Part shown: one piece after another, positions 60,001 through 64,000 of the stretch
Layout of the letters: the number at the start of each line of letters is the position of its first letter
Position numbering within the stretch: the stretch's first letter is position 1
From: Henricia sp. BOLD:AAB3569
Taxonomy: Eukaryota; Echinodermata; Asteroidea; Spinulosida; Echinasteridae
Direction: 5' to 3'
Assembly: GCA_037783545.1 (NCBI GenBank)
Contig: JBBELK010000297.1
Location: 930,001 to 994,000 of the forward strand
DNA: 64,000 nt
The notes under the pieces: generated by a model
Seen by the model: only the letters and a program-made list of their open reading frames with translations
The model's database searches: none
Told to the model about the DNA's origin: nothing
Made by a program: the position numbers and the translations under genes

Positions 60001-63000
60001 TTACATTTTAGGCCGTCCCGGTTACGAGCGTATATTTGAAATTTGTACACAGGGTTTTTAGAAAGGCATGTTGTCACACTATTTGTAACCCTTTTTGGGC
60101 CTAAGTTATCTCTTCAGAACAACTGAAACTTATTTCTTTAATTTCGAGACCAGACAAAGGTATTTTCTGGAAAAAATGGTCAAAACGCCCCCTTTACCGT
60201 GTACATAACATGGAGCAATTGCTTTGCCAGTGTGCTGTGTGCACTAACGGGACAACACATGACAACTCTAGCAACTAATCACTGGTGAAGGAAAACTAGT
60301 ATGCAGTATTGTATATGTAGAGTATATCCCTCAACGAGCAGAACAGTCGCTAAAGGCTGTTTTGTGCTGCATTGTGTGTGTGGGCATTGCGGTCGCACTG
60401 TGGACTCGAAACCCATTCAAGTCCACAATTTGCGGGAAAAAGTGACGGATTGTGGACTTGCACTCGTTCGCTCAAGTCCACAGTCAGGTTGACCAAACTT
60501 GGGAAAAGGGGTTAGGGTGGGGGTGGAGGGTTAAAAAAAAAGGTTAGGGTTCAGGAGTAAAGTTTAGAAACATGGATTAGGAAAAAATTGGGATGGATGA
60601 GGGAAGAATTTGGAGAAAACAACGATTTTCCGACCAATTCTCTTAAGTGCACGAATACAAAGAAACGTCCACAGTGCGTACGTATTGTACACATGGGTGT
60701 GTGTACATGTATTACATGCACATGTACGGAGTATACAGGCATGCAACTTTTCAGCTGATCAGCTGATTTCCTCTTTTTTGTTTCTTCATCTGCCGAATTT
60801 AAAATTTAAAAACACTACAAAGTTGGAGATTTGTTGCATTTTCCTCTATTTTTGGGTAATGACACAGTTGCATGCCTGAGTATACTCGGGGCAGTTGCAG
60901 AGGGCAGTTGCGGAGTTTCAGAGGGTCAATGAACTGGTGCAGATGGATTGCAGCTTGACAATCAGAATGATTCCTGAGAAATTGCTATTTAATAAAAGTT
61001 TGTAAGGAGCTTTGGTGGAAAATGTTGATTCCGAAGTTACCTTCGACAACCACAAAACAATTTGGAAAAAAAACCAAATCGAAATTGTTTAACATTTATT
61101 ATTTTGAATGGCCCCTAAGTTCTGTCAAAATAGAAGAAATATGTTTAACCTGTTTGGGTGGTGTTTTTTACACGCTACGTGTACTCATATCTTGGGTGTG
61201 GCTAACAGTTCATTAATGTAAGGTATTTGTCAAGTATTACTTGCTAAAACCTTTTTGTGAGTTAAGCTTCTGATGTTTGACTTTATAGGCAGTCAGTGGC
61301 CCATTCGCTGTATGCCTTATGTGCCGAAGCCTGGTGTGCGCTAACAATTTGGCATAGATTAAATTAAGAATATTTTGTGTAGTTCACAATTCAAAAATTG
61401 AAGGTTAATCTGTGATGGTGCAGGTAAATTTGCTGCATTTCAGAATAGCCTGTTTCGCTGCCCTACATCATGCGTTGCAGCTTAATTGGCAGGAAACGAT
61501 CTTAGGCAGACATGTCCATGAGTCACTATGACTTGTCCAAAGAAACGGAAAGGAGCACAGTGTATCTTAGTGTGGAACCTATGCCACAATATTGGCTCAA
61601 CTCCTAAACTTGAAATACCTACATGTAGCTTGTATCGTTATTAACATATAAACAAAAGGGCATCTACAAGTGTGAAATGCAACACTAGCAGGTGGCTTAA
61701 TTCTGCATTTCCGTTGAAAGGTCAAGTTGCCTTTTGTCCGATTTTAAGCTGCCGGGGAAAGTTCAACTGTTTCTGGCAAGAGAATGACTGACGAGTTGGA
61801 CTGTAGCGATTCCATATGGTACTTTGAGGAAGACATATTTAAAGATCCAGAGGACGAATTCAAATGCCCCCTCTCCTGCCCTTTTCCCTGTCCATTGCAG
61901 AAGAGTTTCTCGGCAACTACGCTGGAGAAGAAACAGGAGCCAGAGGTTAAGACTCGGATCAAACCACCAGGTAAGTTGGAAGTTAGCTGAAAATCATTGT
62001 TACACTTGTTTTCTGTGCTCGGCAATTTGATGCGCCAAAGGTTCATTAAGCTTTGCATGGGCGGCCATGACAGGGGGCAGTCACATTGTCACCGTGCGTC
62101 AAGCACAAGCAGGCACTTTGTGGATCTATTGTCACCAAAATAAGAAAACCTGCCCCCTGTCATGGCCGCCGGTGCAAAGGATCTATTGCCTACATTGACA
62201 GTTTTGCTATCATGGATCTTCTTTGTCCAATTCCATCCAACCATTCCATTGCAGTTCTGTCCGGGTTCCAAGACCATCAGTTGGTTGTTAATATATGAAT
62301 GCATGTATCAAACTAGAACTTGGGCGTTTGGTGATCGGGGTAAATGGCGAAATCACAGGATGATCATTTGATGTCATAATTATGTCATGATGATGTCACA
62401 CTTGTAAGCAACATCTTCCCATTTTGCTTTGGTGGAGCAAACTGCAATGTCCAGATTGACCCCTGCAGCTGATTTTATGAATGCTTACTGCGGAAGTCCG
62501 CTTGCGCAACTTTTGATTGCGTAAGCTGCGCAACATTCCTGTGATAATTACATGCAAACCTATGGGGCTTATGCTATTTTCAAAAGTTGCGCAAGCTATG
62601 CAATTTTTCGTGAAAACGGCTTCTGGCTTTTTATAGGGTATAGACAAAACGCACGCTGTTATAATATACCTTTGTCTTGTTTAAATGATCTCGAAGACAC
62701 CAAAACTGTTTGGGAAAATAGAAATGTAGCTGGTGATCCATTTGTGTAAAAATAAAGATCCCAAAATATATTGGTACTTAAAATATCTTGCTACTTGTTT
62801 TGAGTAGCAGGGGCGGATCCAGGGGGTGCGTGGGGGCCGCACGACCCCCCTTTTTAAAAAGTAAATAAAAATAAAAACAAATCAACTTTTTGTGCGCCAT
62901 TTTTCTGCTTAAAGTGGTTAAATATTGCCCCAGATCGCACCACAGAGCATCTAGAATCCATCTAGAAGCCGTTAGGGCTTCGCGCTACGCGCTCGCTATT

Positions 63001-64000
63001 TAATTGTCATCAGCATTTCATGCTTAAAAATTTCACGCACCCCCTTTTCAAAATTCTGGATCCGCCCCTGAGTAGTGTACATTAACATGTAAGTGCAGTT
63101 ACTCTGCGTCAATGTTCATCCCTATTGGATAGTCTGTCATCGTTCAAAGCTAATAATGATTCCTCAACATTTTTCACATTTTCAGAGGGTAAAGGCTCCG
63201 ATAGTTTCGACTTTCTAGTCGGCACCGATCTCTTGGAAAACACAGCAGCACGTCACCGTATTTCAGTAGCACCCAGGGCGAGAAGGGCAACTACTAGACC
63301 AGGGCAGGTACGTGTATGCATGCTCCATATACTAGAGTAATGCCATAGACCTTATTCAGAATAGTGTATACACTGTATGTTACTCTTAAAATTATACTGG
63401 AATTCGTTTACTTTGCTAAGTTGACTAAAGGGTTATCATTTATGTGGTCATGTAGATGTGGGTCTTTCCATAGTAAAGGGGCATTTTGGCAACACAGACC
63501 ATATTTTCGAGGAAATACCTTTGTCTGGTCTCAAAATAAAAGAAATAAATTTGTTGTTCTGAAGAGATAACTTAGACCAAAAAAAGGGTTAAAATAGTGC
63601 GACAGTATGCCTTTCTGAAAACCCTGTGTACAAATTTCCAATATACGCTCGTAACCGGGACGGCCTAAAATGTAACGCATGTCCATCCCGGTTACGAGCG
63701 TATATTGGAAATTTGTACACAGGGTTTTTTGAAAGGCATGTTGTCACATTATTTGTAAACCTTTTTGCGCCTAAGTTATCTCTTCAGAACAACTTATTTC
63801 TTTTATTTTGAGACCAGACAAAGGTATTTTCTGGAAAATATGGTTTGTGTTGCCAAAATGCCCTCTTTGTCGTGGAAAGACCCACATGTATGCTACACTG
63901 TTGCAGATACTATTTGTGTACATGTATGCTACACTTTTATTCAATTCTCCTTCCTTGCAGAGGCCTTCCAAACGACCAGCCACCACCCACGAAGCCATTC
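48035..64000 (+). CDS. CRACD/CRACDL-like actin-regulator, partial, eight exons seen
   Basis: Exons: 48035-48637, 54063-54252, 55550-55712, 56712-56891, 58127-58174, 61781-61970, 63186-63307 and 63961 to the window edge. All have GT-AG borders, and phases agree at every join (1, 2, 0, 0, 0, 1, 0), giving about 512 residues so far. Exon 48035 is very acidic (201 residues, no known domain). The next has 'KKRKFKPWKSLRNFFKKKRS', like the basic N-terminal motif of CRACD (KIAA1211) and CRACDL. 'SVSEDSVFSPE' resembles their 'LSHDSIF' motif, and 'ENTAARHRISVAPRARR' resembles their conserved 'SAAKHKLAVKPK' block in the same order. CRACD inhibits actin capping protein and so favours actin polymerisation. 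The resemblance is by motif only. The protein looks mostly disordered. The acceptor at 61781 is weak, and an ATG at 61784 could instead start a shorter isoform. The 5' end is uncertain and the 3' end is outside the window. Confidence 0.65.
49900..50600. other. Intron sequence of the CRACD-like gene, nothing recognised
   Basis: The AT-rich sequence has no repeat matched within the window and no frame of interest. Together with 48638-49900 it forms the left part of a 5.4-kb intron. TACATGTA-type motifs are frequent here. Confidence 0.4.
50603..51084. mobile_element. TIR element, copy A of a near-identical pair
   Basis: The ends 'ggttgcacacaagtaaatag' and 'ctatttacttgtgtgcaccc' are 20-bp inverted repeats with one mismatch. 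The interior from about 50706 is almost identical to copy B (52074-52508). Copy A has 45 bp near 50668-50712 ('tttaaaaatactcac...') that copy B lacks. Its longest open frame is 94 codons from an ORF start at 50821, without recognisable similarity. Confidence 0.88.
51392..51830. repeat. Long homopolymer tracts: G30-type run and opposing C runs
   Basis: A run of about 30 G with one interruption lies at 51398-51428. C-rich runs are at 51540-51598 and 51759-51778, followed by G-rich 51797-51820. The two blocks between them share 'ccccaggggtggggattttg' and 'gccccagggtggggattttg'. The G and C tracts could pair or form quadruplex structures, and they are also a likely place for sequencing or assembly error. 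Confidence 0.85.
52074..52508. mobile_element. TIR element, copy B of a near-identical pair
   Basis: The same 20-bp ends as copy A ('ggttgcacacaagtaaatag', 'tatttacttgtgtgcacccc') and the same interior. The 85 or so codons of open frame before the terminal repeat give identical amino acids in both copies. It differs by the 45-bp deletion and a 'ca' loss near 52165. The flanks differ, so each copy inserted separately or moved from one to the other. Confidence 0.88.
52536..52913. mobile_element. Palindromic MITE, 'catgggtctttccac' family, copy 1
   Basis: The outer ends 'catgggtctgtccacaataa' and 'tttactgtggaaagacccac' are inverted. The centre 'atacgctcgtaaccgggacg' is mirrored by 'cgtcccggttacgaacgtat'. 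The left arm has a deletion compared with the copy at 63455. Confidence 0.85.
54732..54956. mobile_element. MITE, 'ccaggggycratttyat' family
   Basis: 'ccaggggtcgatttcattaa' and 'ttatgaaattagccccagg' are the inverted ends. The interior has 'gctgttctgctattcttgct' and 'gttgacatacagttttgact'. The relative at 57765-57984 is in the opposite direction. Confidence 0.82.
55075..55165. repeat. Dispersed repeat 'gtcaagtggcccgc', copy 2
   Basis: 'ccgtattcctgaacgcgtta', 'gtcaagtggcccgcgcccat' and 'cgcgcgttatgttcgaacaa' match 12345-12500. A reversed fragment of the 'gtcagacac' repeat (22885-23075) follows at 55190-55290. Confidence 0.65.
56375..56700 (+). mobile_element. tRNA-derived SINE with Deu-like region, next to an exon
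   Basis: The head is 'gtgtggtctagtgggtataa' (A box) to 'gggttcgagccccacttcga' (B box). The body contains 'ctgggcaaggcacttaatcc' and 'cagttgcctcgtcaacccaa', and the tail is 'gtgcgctatacaaatctaat' with (cat)n. The 'gggcaaggcacttaatcc' block is characteristic of Deu-domain SINEs. It ends only about 12 bp before the exon at 56712, so the end of the SINE provides the sequence just upstream of that exon's acceptor. Confidence 0.88.
57030..57201. mobile_element. MITE with 'aatagactactaaagtga' ends
   Basis: 'aatagactactaaagtgaaa' pairs with 'cacactttagtagtctatt', and 'acgtcaccc' pairs loosely with 'tgacgtc'. The interior block 'acactaaaaccagtgaac' to 'agcgaatgtttagacccaat' also occurs at 39785-39895, where the ends are degraded. 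Confidence 0.8.
57360..57490. mobile_element. Degraded 'ggcggccatgac' family element
   Basis: 'gcatgggcagccataacagg', 'cactgtgcgtcatgcacgag' and 'aggcactttgtggatctgtt' match the inner part of 62051-62180 with several changes. Confidence 0.6.
57765..57984. mobile_element. MITE, 'ccaggggccaattttat' family
   Basis: 'ccaggggccaattttataaa' and 'gttttatgaaatcgacccct' are inverted ends. It is the reversed relative of 54732-54956 (shared 'agcaagaatagcagaacac'). Confidence 0.85.
58275..58712. mobile_element. Palindromic MITE, 'catgggtctttccac' family, copy 2
   Basis: A long palindrome. 'gtgtacaaatttccaatata' and 'cgctcgtaaccggg' in the left arm face 'cccggttacgagtgtacatg' and 'tatattggaaatttgtacac' in the right arm. 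The outer ends are 'gtgggtctttccacagtaaa' and 'ctttaccgtggaaagact'. Each arm is about 200 bp. Confidence 0.9.
59326..59560. mobile_element. MITE, 'gtcaacattttcacag' family, reverse orientation
   Basis: 'aaagttgtcaacaatttcac', 'actttacatgcactgtaaaa', 'atgttgacacttcatggtac' and 'tactacgctccgtagaactg'. Both ends carry versions of 'gttctac', consistent with inverted termini. The G-rich stretch 59369-59400 lies inside. Confidence 0.75.
59921..60201. mobile_element. Palindromic MITE, copy 3, left arm mostly deleted
   Basis: 'acatgtgggtctttccacga' at the left jumps directly to 'ttggacacttgtgttacatt' near the palindrome centre. The right arm ('cgtcccggttacgagcgtat' through 'aaacgccccctttaccgtg') is complete. 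Confidence 0.85.
62051..62180. mobile_element. Foldback MITE, 'ggcggccatgacaggggg' family, best copy
   Basis: 'ctttgcatgggcggccatga' and 'cagggggcag' pair with 'ctgccccctgtcatggccgc' and 'cggtgcaaag'. The centre has 'caccgtgcgtcaagcaca'. Confidence 0.85.
62808..63070. mobile_element. MITE with 'caggggcggatccag' ends
   Basis: 'caggggcggatccagggggt' and 'attctggatccgcccctg' are inverted ends, and 'gcgtgggggccgcacga' and 'tttcacgcaccccctttt' lie inside them. The flanks share AGTAG (62803-62807 and 63071-63075), a possible target duplication. The end sequence resembles a type widespread in animal hAT-like MITEs. Confidence 0.82.
63455..63889. mobile_element. Palindromic MITE, 'catgggtctttccac' family, copy 4, most complete
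   Basis: 'gatgtgggtctttccatagt' and 'gtcgtggaaagacccacatg' are the ends. The arms run through 'accatattttcgaggaaata', 'ttctgaagagataactta' and 'gtgtacaaatttccaatata' to the centre 'cgctcgtaaccgggacggcc', then back again. It lies 70 bp before the last exon seen in the window. Confidence 0.9.

Overview
This window is nuclear DNA of an animal. Genes are split by GT-AG introns of about 0.1 to 6 kb, the DNA between exons is full of tRNA-derived SINEs and small foldback DNA transposons, and there are no operons or ribosome binding sites. The proteins are typical of invertebrate deuterostomes. Several SINEs carry a tail resembling the deuterostome 'Deu' type (a 'ttgagcaaggcact' block and a 'gcgctataca' end), and the octamer TACATGTA is very common. 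A marine deuterostome such as an echinoderm or hemichordate fits best; this is an inference and the species is not identified.

Layout. 1-638 is a tandem array of 78-bp units derived from a SINE head. 4523-6060 (-) is a complete four-exon EMC7 gene (ER membrane protein complex subunit 7). 7452-20390 (+) is a complete 17-exon TRAP1 gene (mitochondrial HSP90), divergent from EMC7 across 1.4 kb that is mostly one inverted-repeat element. 22430-33192 (-) is a complete 18-exon gene for a CLC-3/4/5-type 2Cl-/H+ exchanger, convergent with TRAP1. 37703-38190 (-) is a broken C-type lectin. 40072-42552 (-) is a complete five-exon gene for a UPF0462 protein (C4orf33 family), with a piece of a non-LTR retrotransposon in its first intron. 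48035 to the right edge (+) holds eight phase-compatible exons of a CRACD/CRACDL-like actin-regulator gene that runs off the window; its first coding exon may lie near 44699.

I rebuilt the exons by hand, requiring GT/AG borders, matching codon phase and continuous similarity to remembered family members. For EMC7, TRAP1, CLC and C4orf33 every junction is in phase and the total length fits the family (222, 722, 796 and 202 residues). The genes are unrelated housekeeping functions and do not form a pathway. CLCN3, C4orf33 and CRACD are all on human chromosome 4, so the right half may preserve old linkage.

I found no unknown multi-gene system. The most unusual structures are: partial tandem copies of TRAP1 exon 14 that keep splice sites and phase; the SINE-head satellite; nested transposon insertions with clear target duplications (8 bp, hAT-like; TAA, PIF/Harbinger-like); a long-palindrome MITE family concentrated in the CRACD-like introns; and a near-identical element pair at 50.6 and 52.1 kb.
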